A stretch of DNA of 64,000 bases from Tilletiaria anomala UBC 951 (lineage: Eukaryota > Basidiomycota > Exobasidiomycetes > Georgefischeriales > Tilletiariaceae): the NCBI RefSeq assembly GCF_000711695.1, contig NW_013546988.1, positions 1-64,000 on the forward strand, written 5' to 3'. Below the pieces are notes generated by a model. That model was given only the letters and a program-made list of their open reading frames with translations, was not told the DNA's origin and made no database searches. The number at the start of each line of letters is the position of its first letter. Within the stretch, counting starts at the first letter, position 1. A program made the translations under genes and the position numbers. This document shows positions 1-12,946 of the stretch, in pieces.

Positions 1-1199
1 TGTGGCGCAGTCACGCTTGTGTCGTGTTATCTAGGGTGGTGCGTGTGGGAGACTGCTGCAGTGCCAGGCGCATGCTTATCTTTTGCCGCAAGGAGAGAGG
101 GTTAGCTGGCGGCTGTGGACTCTCGAGAATGTCAGAGGCTGTTTCACCTCACCATCTTCTGAAGTAATCGCGTCCCAATCCTCGCCTCTTGCTGGCTGCT
201 GGCTGCTGCTGCTGGCTGCCTGGCTGTGGGCACTCCCTTCTTCTCCTTTTCCATCTATCCCAAGGCGTGGCCCGCTGTCCAGCTTGCAGGGTTGCTCCCC
301 CCAAAGAACTGTCTGCTCCTCTTCTCCACTCGGCTACCCTCGGCGTCCGGTCGGCCCCTTGCAGCAGCAGCAGCCGCAGCACTAGCATCATCATCGTCGT
401 GTTCTCGACACGAGGCCGAGAAGAAGAAGAGCAAAAAGGGTGTGACAGAGAAGTAGAGGCCACAATCGCAAGATCGGCTGCAGCCTAGTCCTCTCACTCA
501 CGCAGACAGAACAGAGTCCAGACTCTGTCACAGAAAAAGAGGGAGAGCGCGTTTCACACATTCCAGCGCAGAAACCATCTCTGCCCTTGGCTCTTGCTCG
601 CTCGCGGTCGCCCCATTTCCTCGCGCCGTTGACGTCTTGATCTGTTGCAAGGAAAAGGCGACAGGCCGCCGCCGCCACGTAGACGCTGCGTAACTTCTGG
701 AATGCCGCAGAGCCAAGCAGCTAACTGCGAAGAGCATTGTACCGCGAGCCAGAGGGCAACGGAAGCGTGCATCGCTCTCTCGCCCTCGGTCGGCTCCGTC
801 TTACGCAAGGCCTGTATCTTCGGATCTTCGTGGATGAAGAATCCGTCCCAGCTAACAGCCGCACGGCCGCGCTGCCGGAGACGCTCGTGAACAGCAAGCC
901 AAGCATCCACCCAGCCGCACCCTCTTCTGGAAGGCACATCCGGGACCTAAACAGGATCGGAGTGGGTCTCTCATCAGCCTCCGCCCATCTATTCACTCGC
1001 AACAACTTTGCGGCCTGCAGCATACGCTCATTCTTGAACCTAACATCAACGTCGAAACCGCCTTGCTTACAGAGGCGCCGTCCACGCATCCATCCATCCG
1101 TGCACAGAGCCAGCCCGTGCTGCGTGTAAGACGGGGCGACTCTTCCCCCTCAAGCTCGCTGTGCCGCCGTCCGTCCATCCTTCTCCCTCTCTCGCTGCG
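1..1199. other. Upstream region of the large kinase gene
   Basis: GC-rich sequence with CTG/GCA-type low-complexity runs around 190-230 and 360-390. Several short open frames exist on both strands, but none has recognisable protein content or a splice structure I can defend. It probably carries the promoter and 5' leader of the kinase gene that starts at 1200. A distal gene reaching in from the left edge cannot be excluded. Confidence 0.4.
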
Positions 1200-4100
1200 A
1201 TGGAACACGATGGTGTCGCGGTAGCCCGATCTGCTGCGTTGCATGCAGGAGCCAGCAAGGGCATGCAGCGTCCGACGTCACCTTCATCGTCTTCCCCCGT
1301 CTCTTCCTCCTCTTCTTCTTCTGCAGCCAGCGGCGCTGCAACGCTGCTCGCAGCTGACTCGGCGGCGATAAGCGCCCGCAAGCGAGCGGCAAAATCAGCT
1401 TGTCCAGCGCACAGCGGTGGCGCATGCCACTCATCGCGAGGCATGCTTGAGCACGTGCCCCCTGACCGCCACGCGCGCGCGCGCAGCATAACCAGCCCGG
1501 CACCTCTGCTGCATTTGCCTGCCGCTGCCACTCCTGCGGGGAAAGCACATGACGCGAACGCGCACGCTGCAGGGCGAGGGTATGCGCCGCTCGAGCGGGG
1601 CGCCGACTCGTTCGCCATGTTGGCGTCGGTGTCGGCAAATGGCACGCGCTCGGGCGCAGCAAGGCTGACGCCGATGCCTGCGAGCGGCTCGATTCCATCC
1701 TCTCCAGCAGCAGTAGCGCCCGGCACCGCGACGACTGCGCTGCGTAGCACTGACCTACGCATCCATTCCAACGCTTCAACGCCGCGCAATGCGTCGGCAC
1801 GCTCGCGCACGCGCTCCAGCTCGACGGCCCGTCAGCAGCCGCACCAGCAGCAGCAACAACAACAAACACAGCACACAGCGTCCGCGTCGACGACGCCGCC
1901 GCTGTCCGCCGCGGAGCAGGCGCGCAAGCGCGAGCGCGAAAAGGAGCGCGAGACGGCACGCGCGGCAGAGCGCGAGGCGTGGGAGCGCACACGCGGCGCG
2001 GGCAGCAGTGTGCTCGACCTGCTCGGCGTGGACGACTGGCACGCGCGTCAGCTCGCCGCGAGCTGGCAGCGCAAGCACAGGACGCGCACCGGTATGCAGA
2101 TGCGAACGGCCGCGGAGGATGCGCCCGCGAATGGCAATGCCATTCATCACGAGCAGGACCCAGCAACTGCGGCGGATACCCTGGATGCGCAAGGCGCGGA
2201 ACAAGCCCTGCACAGAGGCGGCAGCGAGTGTGCTACGAGCAGCAGCAGCTGCTGCAGCAGCTCCAGTGCTACCAGCGACGAGTGGACTGCGGAGGATGTC
2301 CTGCCGAGCTTGGAGGTGGTGCAGAGTCGGCGCTTCGAAGTGAGTCTCTTCACCACGTCTCCATTTTAGCGTGCTCAGATGGGACTATACTAATGCTACG
2401 CACGCCCCGGAATCGCAGCCACTCCAGGTGCCCTCTGCCGACTTGCTGCTTAGCCGTGGGATCTCCGAGTACACTGTCCTACCCAGGATTCTCGGGCGCG
2501 GCAAATTCTCTACAGTGTTTCTGGCCGTCAAAAACGGGAAGCGCTACGCGATCAAGCACACCCCGCTGTTTCCACACCACCACCTAATCTCGACGCGCCT
2601 GCTGCGCGAGCCAACGCTGCTGGCCGAGCTGCCGCCGCACCCGAACCTCGTCGCGGTCAACGAGACGATCCGCACGCCGGGCCACTTCTACCTTGTCGAG
2701 GAGTACCTCGGTGGGTACGTGACGCTTGAGGCGCTGCTGCCAATGATGAGCCAGACGCAACCGCCGCAACAGCCGCAGCTGCCGATCGACGTGGCGGACA
2801 AGGTGTTGACGCAGCTGCTCTCTGCTGTGCACGCGATCCACCACCCGCTGCAGATCTGCCACCGCGACATCAAACCCGAGAATATCCTCGTGCACCCGGC
2901 CACAATGCAGCTCAAGCTGCTCGACTTTGGCCTCGCGACACACTTTAGCAAGAGCGAACCGAAGCTCTCCACGTGCTGCGGTAGCCCTGCGTTCCATTGC
3001 CCGGAGATCGTCCACGCGCTCGCCAGCCCGCCGGGCGCAGTGCAGTACTGGGGGCCAGAGGTCGACGCGTGGACCTGCGGCATCACCATGGTTCGCGTCC
3101 TGACTGGCATCCGTTACCCGCTCGGCGCGTCGCACGCCAGTCTGCGCTCCATGGCCATCCGCGCTCAGCGTGCCGTTGCGATGATCCACGACGTGCGCAT
3201 GCGCGAAAAGGTCTCCATGCTCCTCGAAATGGACGGCGTGAAGCGCATGCGCTACTTTACCCAGCTCGTCAGCGACCAGCAGAGCGTCCTCGAAGAGCAG
3301 CACAGGGGTGTAAAGGAGTTCAAGAGCACCACGTTCATCCCCACCGAGCCCGCGCACACCATGCACCTCCGCCTACTCACCCGCTCCGCCACCGAAGCTA
3401 TCGCGTCAACGCCCGGTTTTGCCAAATCGATGACCGGTTTCCACTCTAACCTCGCGACGCCCGTCGGCTCCCGAGCACCATCTCCAACGCGCCTCGCCTC
3501 CGCTGCGTCTTCGTCCACCGCAGCGCCCTCGCTCATACTCCTCAACACCTCCGGGCACCCGCCCCAGCGCTTGCTGAGCTTCATCAAGTACTGCCTCCGC
3601 TGTGCAGGCGTCCTCTACCACTGCTGGGCCGATACCAGCGCAGCCAACATGTCCGCGCTCCTTTCCCACGCTTTGCACGAGATCGTCTCCACGGGCACGG
3701 GCTCGTTCAGCGTGCCTGGGACACCGGCCGTGGAGCTGCCGCCCTCGCCGACGACACCCATGTTCCCTATCATGGGCGAGCGCGCGGACGGCTGGGGCCA
3801 TGTCTACGTCTTCGAGTGCGTCATGGAGCTTGTCGAGCGCAAGGACGAGGAGCAAGAGTCGCAGAGCTCCATGTCCCTCGTGCAGACCATCATGGCCGCG
3901 TTCGGTCGTCGCACGAGCGACATGAACACCAAGAGGAGCAGCAGCACACCAGCACGCAATAACGGCAGTGCAGGCGCGCAGGCGGGCGCTGCGAAAGGGG
4001 CCAAAGGAAAGCCATCGCCAGGGCCTTCGGGTAACAAGGGCGCGATCAATTGTTTGACGTTCTACCTCGTCATCCGCTTCCCGCGGTCACCTTCCGCCCA

Positions 4101-7100
4101 CGCGGCGCTGTCAGCACGTCCGGGCTATAGCCGCTCCTCTTCCGCATACGGAAGTAGGCGATCGCGTGCGAGCTCTGTTGCAGGAACAGAGGTGTGCAAG
4201 ATGCCGACAGCTAGCCGCGCACTTTTCCAAGAACCTGCGGTGGAGAACAATACTCTCCGATTGAAGCCGACTGTACCAGCGCCAGGCACGGAGACTGAGC
4301 GGGTATCAACGACGCTCAGCAACGAGAAAGGCGAAGGGCATACACCCAAAGCTGCATCGCCCGGGCCGCTGCAGAATCCGCTGCAGATCGTCACGAGTCC
4401 GGACGGTCTGCTGAACCTCATTGCTATCAATGCATCGCGCTCGCCGCCATGTTCGCGCAATTCGTCAAGGACTCGCACGAGAGGCAGCAGCAATGCAGCG
4501 CACATGCCCATCAGCAACAAGCGCTCGAGCCACAAGGGCAGGGTATACATTCAAGTCTCGGACGAGCGCGCAGTCGAGGTGGTCAAGAATGCTCTAAGCC
4601 GCGGCGGAGTACAGGAGCCCTCTGATGTTGAAGACGACGCTGCGACCGATGGAAATGACACAGACTCCTCGCGCAGGTCGTTCACGCATCAACGCCAAAG
4701 CATGCTGCGCTCCCGGTCTCACGCGCCGCTGACTCGCTCGAGACGACCTTCGCGGGGCGCCGCCGCCTCCGAAACGGCAGCGGCAGAAATCACGGCCACG
4801 AGGGGCAGGCAGCCTTGGCGCAAAGGTCATGAGGAGGTGCGACAAGACCTATCCTCTGTCGCAGCAGTGAAGGAAGAGTCACCATCCAGTTTCGACTTGG
4901 AGACCATGGTCAACGACTGTGGAACGCACTTGGAGAAGGTTATCGACCCTTCGGGCCGTGCCATCGAGGCCACGGACGCACAGACTGCCACTCAGGCGCT
5001 CACGGCCGCTCGTGGCATTCTTGTTACAATGTCCAAGACTTTTTCTGCTTTGGAGCAGGCGGATCCTGAGCGTCTAAAGTCGATCCTGTCGCCTTGGACG
5101 TTTAACCTTTTCTCTGCAGTAGCCCCCTCGCTTGGGATCAATGCCGAGGGTCTACTCTCCTCGGAAGGAACGACGCCGCCTGTACAAGGTTCGGCAATCA
5201 GGTTCCTGGGTGCGGACGTCTTGCAGGTCGCGGCCCGCAATCTGAGCCCGCGAGAAGTATTCGTTGCCGTGCAAGAGTGTATGGAGTTGATGCTGGCGGG
5301 AAGTTCAAAGAGAGAGAAAGGTCAGGAAGAACAGCAAGCGGAAGCGGAGGATGCAGAAGACTCTTCACGTGAGCCTCTCGCAGCGCCGGTTTGGACGGGA
5401 GCGCTAGAACTGTCGGGCCTCCTCAATGTCCTTAACACAGGTGAATGTCGCAGGCTGTGAAGCTCAACGACAGTGACAGCTGACGTACGTGTCGTGTTCG
5501 CAGTGCTCCCGAGACTACAGTCGAAGAAACCACACAAGTTCACGGAGACACTCACTGAGACAGTACCCAGAGCTGTTCGTCACCTCATGGCCAAGCTTGC
5601 AGCAGATTCCGACCTTTCGGCCTCCCGCCAACAGGAGCCGCGCTCTTCTCATGTGCATCACTCCTCAAGCAGTCCCAGCACATGGACTGAACCGCAGTCT
5701 CCGCTGAAGATGACTGCCGTCCGAGAGCTGTGCGAAGGGCTTTGCGCTTTGACTGAGACGCTCATCGGATGGGAGGCTGCAATGCTCAGCGCGGCCGGAT
5801 CTACAACGCCCGCGCCCCAAACAAATGGTGGTGCCTCAGAGAGGGTTCTTGCCCTCTTCTTGGGCGGCTTCACATCGCTCCTTCCCAGCCTTCCCCTCAT
5901 CAATGGCTCGGAGGCGAGCCTCGCTGAGCTCCACTTCAAGTCTCGTGAGCCTAAGTACACCTTCCATCGGCCAGCTACGACTCCCTTTTCAGTTCCAACT
6001 GCGCCTCTCTCTGCATCGATAATGTCATTGTCGTCGGACCGGACGGTGCTGCAGGGAGATGCTCAGGGGCCTGGGCAGCTGTGGATTCGAATCAGTGAAG
6101 TTACAAAGAGCCTGCGCACCAATCTCATCGAGCTCGCATTCGAGCACCATGCAGCCGCGGAAGAAGCATCATCCCCTTCGGCTACAATGCAAGGCACGAT
6201 ATCCCTGGGAAGCTTTCTGTTGCTAGCCCAACTTCTTGCTCGCAACCTACACAATGACAGCTTGGGCATTCGATCACCCGGGGAGTGGACCCCATCTGAG
6301 GCTGAGCAGATGCTCGAGAAGGCACTTCCGACTCTGATGGCAGGTCTCGGGGCAAAGATGCCACCGATGCTCACGGCTTCAGGCACAGCATCAAGTGGGC
6401 GCGCTAGTGCTCTGTCCGATGGCGCTCTCTTGTGGCTCATGTGGTGCTTCGAGGGCTTGCGTCGGGACACCGAGCGCCTCGAGCCGCTGGAAGAGAATGT
6501 CTCGCTACCACTCGTGCAGCTACTTGCCTTGCATGCAGCTCTGTCGTCCGCGCCCAGTTCAAGGCACATCAGCATTCGTATGCTTCGCGATCTTCTGGTA
6601 GATTTGATGGAGGAGCCTCTGGCACTCGATCAGATCAAAGACCTTATCTTTGAGACGAGCTACCCTCCGCTCAAAGCTGCCTGCGTGGGTTTGCTTAAGG
6701 ATGTCCTCGATCAGAAGGCGTCGTCCGACTCGCTTTTTTGGAACCCTGTCGCTCTCACAGAGGTGCTCCCGGCTTTTCTAAACGCCACCGGTATTCCCAA
6801 ACCAGACACTAGCTCTGAGGGTGAATTCAAAACATCATATGATGGTGCGCTGAACGCTTTGGAGGAGAAAACGTCTTGGATTAGCGAGGTGTCTCACTTC
6901 TTCTTCTATCTTCTGCGGAGGGACGTGGAGAACAAGGTGAGTTGGCTTGTTTGGCATCCCGCGCAAGGTCATCGTGAACTTACCCTCCCTTGCCTTCAAG
7001 ACCGGGATCAAAGATACCGTCACGCTCCAGCGTCTAAGAGAAGACTTTGCCGACCCGCTATGCGAGCTGCTTGCCTCTTGGGAAGCCGCTCTTGATGACG

Positions 7101-7219
7101 AAACAAACAGTAGCATGGTTTCGCCGCGCAGAGGGCAGGGGGACGACATTCGCGTCCCGCTGAACATCATTCGCCTTGCTTTGGATCGCCTCTTTGACGA
7201 ATTGCCAAGACGTGAATGA
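1200..7219 (+). CDS. Very large Ser/Thr protein kinase with extended C-terminal region
   Basis: Four exons fit in phase: 1200-2339, 2419-5440, 5504-6936 and 7001-7219, giving about 1937 residues. The first intron (79 nt) has a GTGAGT donor and a TACTAAT branch site; the others are 63 and 64 nt. Residues 1-380 are low complexity with a polyQ run. A kinase domain lies at about 400-640: glycine loop GRGKFSTVF, AIK lysine near 426, HRDIKPEN near 528 and DFG near 549. CPE replaces the usual APE motif, and WTCGI follows. All catalytic residues are present, so an active kinase is expected. Downstream come a Ser-rich linker and a roughly 480-residue helical-looking region in exon 3 that I do not recognise. 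The ATG at 1200 is the first in-frame start; the frame runs upstream without another ATG. The substrate is unknown. It converges on ALG6 with only 117 bp between the stop codons. Confidence 0.8.
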
Positions 7220-7336
7220 CCACCAGGTCTGCATTTGTACACTTACTTGTACTGCCGCAATTGCACTTGTCTTCTTTGCAGTTGGCTGAGGGAGGGTATC
7301 ATTTGAGTCATGCATACTATACACAATCCTTCATCT

Positions 7337-10300
7337 TCAACTGCCTTTGCGAACACCCTTGGTTTGAGGCTTGCGCAAAAGCCCCTGCAGTAGAGACAGG
7401 CTGTCCAGACCTGCTGCAAAACCAACTTCCATCTGTCGTTTCATGCTCCAGAGCCATACCAGGCCAAAACAAGGTGCGCATAGCAGCACATTGAGAACAG
7501 GGAAGAGGTCCGGGTATCGTGAGATAATCGGTGTCCAAATTGAAGACGGAATCAAGGCGGGAAGGGCAACCTCCGCAGCATGTAGCGCCAGTATGGCGGC
7601 CGTGACAGCCTAAGTGAAGAAAGCATGGATGAGTCAGAGGAGTCACCTTGTGATGCGAATGTCGTGAAAATGCTCACCGCAGAAAACCAACCGACGAAGA
7701 GCTTGCGTGCTTCCCTGAGGTGTGCGAACGGCTCGTAGCCGATGGCCCAATTCCAGATCAAGGTGATCACAACGTATTGCACGATCAGCCCATCTTTTCT
7801 CAGTAGCGGCCACATGCTGAAAGTAGCCAAATTGTTCGACAGCACCGCCCATTCCCAGTCTGTTGCGCCGGCTCCTCCGCTGTAAGCGTCACCTTTGCTA
7901 CTCATCAAGAGCGTGAGAGGCAGCAAGGGGATGAGGATCGACTTTTCGTGCGTCTGAAAGCCGAAGAGGAAGAACGCCATCGACACCGAGAGCAGCGCGT
8001 AAGGAAGGATGGCAGCCGCTGGTGAGGGCACGACCATTGTGACCGGGCGTTGATCACCCAAGTAGTTCGAGAGGACAGGTGGCCTTCGAACAGCAGTGCC
8101 ACCAGCTGTGCGACCGCTAAAGATGCTCATCCGCTCGGTACCTGCGTCGCTCCCGGCTACAGACGACTTTCTCGTCCGTCTAGTACCAGAAGGCAGGGCT
8201 TCGTCGCGCAGCGATGCGCCAGCGAGAGAAGCATCTCCTTTGACGGAGCCGGCTACGCTCGCGCCGCTGTTACGCGCCCTAGTGTCCGCGTCGATTGAAG
8301 TCTCTATGCTGACGGTTTGCATGCCCGCCCAGAATAGATGCACACATGTCGGTAAGATCGCAATGAGCGTCGTAAGCAGACTGAGTCGCGCAAGCGAACT
8401 GATACTCATGACGTTGCGAAGTTTGAAGCGCTGCGGAACGGGGAGGCAGCTGAGGAAGCACCACAGATTGGCGACTTTGTCTTCAAAGAGCCCTCTGGCG
8501 AGTGGAAAGACGCGGATGAGAATTTGTTGGAGCTGCGAGAGTGATGTGAGCCAGGGTAGAAGCATCAGAAAGAAAGTCGCGATGACTGCGGCGCTGAGAC
8601 CTGCGAAGAGGGCGAATCTGCCAATCAAATCATGCAAAATAGGTTCAGATTTGAAAGGCATGTATAACGCGAAGCCCACAGGGACTAACCCTTTGTCAAA
8701 TCTAATATGCTTAAGACCCCAGCATCGTCCGAGCATGACGGAAAAGATGGCAGGAGCAAAGTAGAGGGCCATCTGCTTGAAGCCCAACGCGCAGGAGAAG
8801 GTGACGGCCGCTAGGATATACTGATACGAGAGCTGGCGTGTGACACTTTTGATCTTCGTTCGCGCTGCATTCTCCTGTGCGCTGCTCGTCTGCAGCAAGG
8901 GGGGGGACGATCCGGCAAATCCGGCTGTAGCGACGGAGGCACCGGGGTTCGGCAAAAAGGAGTAAAGCAGCGCAAAGCAGAGCGCACACAAGCCAAGCAT
9001 GACGCTGTTGTACTGAAAGTGGCCACTGTCGATCAAAATCAGCGCAGGTTGCAGCAGGACGGAGATGGAAGCAACGCTCCGCGTGCGTAAGCTACGACCT
9101 GCCAGTCGACGATTAAGGAAGAAGAGGACGCTAGGGACATAGAGGAGGAGGTCCAATATCAGGACGGTAGAGCGCATGAAAACAGCAAGCAGCGCCGATT
9201 CGGATCCGCGCGACGTGTCCAGTGCGAGTGAAGGTGACAGTCCGGGTACTAAGGTGGCCCTGTTGAGAATGCCGTGAGCATGAGCATCACTGTCTGGACG
9301 AAATGTCTGCGAGGTCCTTTTCGCTTACACCTTTGCACAAAGCAGGCTGATCCATGCGGTGAGAGGTGGATAATCTAGCCCCCACCAGTCCTTGTCGTAC
9401 CAGTACCAGTCCGAGTACGGCAGATGCAATGTGAGCTCAAGCCAGTGTCGCTGGGCCTCAAAGTCGCCAAACTTCGGTGGCATACCCCGCCCTTTCATGT
9501 CCAGATGCAACGCTCAACATATCAGAACACCAAGACTAATTGCGAACAAAACATGACATTTGCCTTGCACTCACCGCTCCATCCGCCTAGGCCAGCACAC
9601 CATTTGACCAGAACGACAGCCATCAAGCCGCACGGGATACACCACTCCTTCAGTCCGCTCTTGGCCATCCATCGTACCCAGCTTCGCAATGGACTTTGTT
9701 CAGACAAGAACGTCTCCACCTCGAGGGCCCTCTCTTCGATGCCGGCGAGTCCCCCGAGGCCTCCAGCCAATGTTGGCGTTACGGCAGTGCTCCCGGAGAC
9801 ATTTTTGCGATTGCGTGAGTGCGAGCCGATGCTCGAGGTCGAATAGGCTGACCTCAGCGCGTTGCCTTCTGGCTGAACTTGCAAACTGTCTGCCGCTGGT
9901 GGTTCCGCGGACGCGCCAAATGCGCTGCCGGCGTTGCTTTGGTGGCGCCAATTCTGAACATGATCCAAGCCAGTCGACGGGTTGGATCCATCTGGTGCAG
10001 CTGCTCTGCTACCGGATGAAGACAGATTGAGAGCTTGCGCTGTATCGAACATTAAAGACCGTGGTTTGACGATGCGCCGTCTGCTCGAGCCGGACATGAC
10101 GCCGTTGGACCAGCCGCTCGCTGAGCCTCCATCGCGGCCGCGCTCATCGTAGCACCCGCTTCGAGACGAGCGACCCATGCCAAAATCACCACCGACGAGT
10201 CCAAACGTAAATTCGGATGACGAGGAGGCTTCTTGTGCTCCTTCTGCTGCCGGCCGGCGAATGCTCGAGCTGCGGTTGCGATCTCCTCGGTCGCTACGGG

Positions 10301-10871
10301 CGCCGGGATTCGACAACGGATCGCGTAGCGCGCGCGAATCATCCGTGTTGAACAGCAGCGAGCTCTTGCGTGGCACGCTCGCTTCGGTAGTTTGTTTGAC
10401 CCATGCCTCCAGCGCGCTGACCGGCTGCTGTGGGTGATCCGCTCCTTCGTTTGAGCGTCCCCTTTCAGGTCTTCCTTCTGAATACTTCTTCAGGCGATAG
10501 GGGCAAGCGGCTGGAGCTACGCTGCTACCAAGACTGTTGAGCGACTCAGCTCTTCTCCGATAAACCACCTGCTGTTGCTGCGCCTGCCTGGGCATGTCGG
10601 ATACGTGTTCGGCGTACTCGGACGCGTACGGATACGGCGGCACCTCGGTGCTCTTCGACGACGAGACGCCCGGCTCGTACTCGGCTGCAGCTCGTGGCAG
10701 TATGTTCTTTCGCATATTTGTAGGCATATGTTGCGGCTGCTGATGATTATGATCATGAGCACTGGCAAGGGGTTGAGGGCGGACAGACAAGCGCAACCGG
10801 TCGTGGTCGTGACTGTCCGCGTTGTTGTACGAGGACGACGAGACGGCGTCCCCAGAAGGGAAGTTCGCCAT
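7337..10871 (-). CDS. ALG6: ALG6, dolichyl-P-Glc:Man9GlcNAc2-PP-dolichol alpha-1,3-glucosyltransferase
   Basis: This ER membrane enzyme adds the first glucose to the lipid-linked N-glycan precursor. Exons on the minus strand are 10871-9575, 9491-9329, 9259-7678 and 7609-7337 (introns of 83, 69 and 68 nt, all phase-consistent), giving about 1104 residues. Family hallmarks are visible: [19 protein letters not shown], then [11 protein letters not shown], then LDTSRG and [13 protein letters not shown], followed by about a dozen hydrophobic segments. The conserved DFEAQRHW loop is split by the first intron after WSG. Yeast Alg6 has about 544 residues. The extra length is a Ser/Arg/Asp-rich, probably cytosolic N-terminus of about 400 residues before the first membrane span, plus a Ser/Thr-rich insert near the middle of exon 3. 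The start is the first in-frame ATG at 10871; a shorter protein from a downstream ATG is possible. It is divergent from the uL29m gene. Confidence 0.9.
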
Positions 10872-11270
10872 CTCGTTGGGCGGCACCAGGACTTTGTACA
10901 CTCGGTGGGTTTGTCGTGCAAAGCTTAGGCTTCCTTCCACAACAATGCAGTGTTCGCTTTAATGAGCACTCTACAGGTGAGGTTATGCTGCATGCATGTA
11001 CATAGTAGGCATGGCAGTGGACAGTCGGGCACCCCGTGCTGGGGCTCGCGGTCAAGTGGCGGAGCTCGCGACACTCGAGCTGTGGCGGTATAAGGGGAAC
11101 TTGGGGACACAAGAGGGCGGAACGGAGGATCTCAGTACAGACTACGGAGAGGAAGTCGAGTTCATCGCCTGCTTTTGCTTTCTTCTTCGGCAGTCCTCTT
11201 TTCGGATTGCATGCCAAGGATACCACCTCCAAAGGCATCTTCAAGCTTTTGAACCAAAAGAAAACACAGC
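10872..11270. promoter_or_regulatory. Divergent intergenic region between ALG6 and uL29m gene
   Basis: This 399-bp segment separates two genes read outward, so it must hold both promoters and both 5' leaders. I see no clear TATA element or other recognisable box. Open frames crossing it lack family similarity. Confidence 0.45.
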
Positions 11271-12389
11271 ATGGCCTCCGCAGGCTGCTCATGCAGCGCT
11301 TCGCTGCGGCTGAGCGTCAAGCAGAGCCAGCGCATGTCGCTGGGGCACGCTCGCTCATCCGGCGGCCCGGGGCCATCTAGCGTCGCACTACTTGGAAGTG
11401 GACCATCATCAGCAGCCCGAAGGGCAATTCACAGCGCCTCTGCCGTTCCAAGGGCACTGCCAGCATCAGGTTTGGACCTCCCGCGTCTCGTACCGCCCGG
11501 ATCACCAGCAGAAATGAAGCGCAAGGGCAAGGATACAAAAAGCAAGGCGAAGGGTGGTGGGGCAACATCTCCTTCCGTGACGAAACCCTTAACATTTGCG
11601 ATGGTCCCTCAGGCGCATGCGCAAGCAGGCACCCGGGCACCCAAGTCTATCGTCGAACAGGTCAGGCGCTATCCCAAGCACTCGCTACTGCAGTTCTTCC
11701 CTCTCCTGCCGACCAAGGTGCCCAAGGCGACTGCGCGGGGAACGGGAGGAGCGGCGGTGGAGGAAGAGGAAGAGATTCTGCTGCCCTCACCGCTCTCAGA
11801 GGGTGACCTTGGGACGGACTTGAACGGTCGCTCGTGGTTCGCACCAGAGCTCAGAACAAAAAGCAGCCACGAGCTTCACCAGCTGTGGTACGTCTTGCTC
11901 ATGGAGAAGAATAGGTTGGCGACTAGCTGGGAGGAAGCGAAACGGCTTGAAATCAGAGGGCTCATGGACATGGCCAGAACCAGTCTTGGGAATAGGAACC
12001 ACAGGGTACGTCGCCTCATAGCAGAATGCACCTCCCATTTGGGAAACTGACCGATTATCTGCCAATACACCCTCGTTTTTACCAACTTCTTAAACCTCGC
12101 ACAGGTGCGCAAATCCATGGCGCGCATCAAGCTCGTGCTCAACGAGCGTCGCCTCGCTCTTATGCAAGCGCAACAGCAAGCTCGCATGCCAATCGAGGCG
12201 AACGTCGCGGCATTGCAAAGGCAGGTGGAAGAGACGCCAAATTCTGCATTGTGGGAGGATGAGGCGGCGGCCATACTTGCATCTCCCGAAGAGGAAGCAC
12301 AAGGGATGAAAGGTGCCAACACCGCAACCAGAGCCACAGCAGCAGAAAGAAGCGGTAACCAACCAAAATCGCCAGCAACGGGAGGCTAG
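11271..12389 (+). CDS. MRPL4: Mitochondrial large-subunit ribosomal protein uL29m (MRP-L47 family)
   Basis: Component of the mitochondrial 54S ribosomal subunit near the polypeptide exit. Exons 11271-12005 and 12105-12389 join in phase 0 across a 99-nt intron (GTACGT donor, CTGACC branch-like site, ACAG acceptor), giving about 339 residues. The N-terminus is rich in Ala, Ser and Arg and lacks acidic residues, as expected for a mitochondrial presequence. The family core is RSWFAPELRTKSSHELHQLW followed by YVLLMEKNRL and an EAKR segment; exon 2 continues with RKSMARIKLVLNERR. The C-terminal tail is Ala/Glu-rich and variable. It converges on GUT2 at a distance of 557 bp. Confidence 0.85.
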
Positions 12390-12946
12390 TCAAGGGCAGA
12401 AAAGTAGCTCCTCCGTATAGCTGCTTCGTATGTATCTTTAGAGTCGCGGCGTCATGCAACCACTCTCTAGACCTGATAGACCATGATGAAGGATTTGTGC
12501 ATGAAGTAGGTTGGAGAGCAGGTACGAATACAGGAAGTGCGAGCGATGACGATCGACTCGGAAAGGCTTGAATGCTTGAATAGAGGCTAATTTGCATGTT
12601 AGCATTTGTCAAATGAGCGGTTGGGCAGGGATGAAGACAAGCCATATGCAAAATGGATACCATGCTTGTTCTGCGGCAAGTGCCAGTTGCTTGGCGGCGC
12701 CAGGCGGCTCTACCATCCGCCACCAGATCGTTCAGTCGGGATCTTGCGGCTGGCATCGCGCCGTGCAGAACCTTCTCGCGCCATGATGCCTACAGGGTCT
12801 GACCCCCCTTTGGGTTTGGCGGAGTCTACGTCTTTCCAACTGCTGGTAGAGGAGACAATGTACGAGAACGCGCTGCAAGAGGAAGGGAGTTTGGGGATTG
12901 GGATCTGCTGCCAAATTCGCTCGTGTTGCCGGCTTTCGGGCTGGAC
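12390..12946. other. Convergent 3' region between uL29m gene and GUT2
   Basis: This should contain both 3' UTRs and poly(A) sites. The GUT2 side also holds a possible alternative 3' exon (12872 down to about 12692 on the minus strand), described in the findings. The plus-strand frame at 12606-13046 has no recognisable content. Confidence 0.4.

Noticed and set aside
1067-2213. Long minus-strand open frames opposite the kinase N-terminus
   Set aside because: Composition shadow of GC-rich Ser/Ala/Arg coding sequence; no family motif, and conflict with a well-spliced plus-strand gene.
2340-2378. Short 30- or 39-nt versions of the first kinase intron
   Set aside because: Acceptors at 2369 and 2378 break the frame. 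The acceptor at 2418, with TACTAAT branch site, keeps it.
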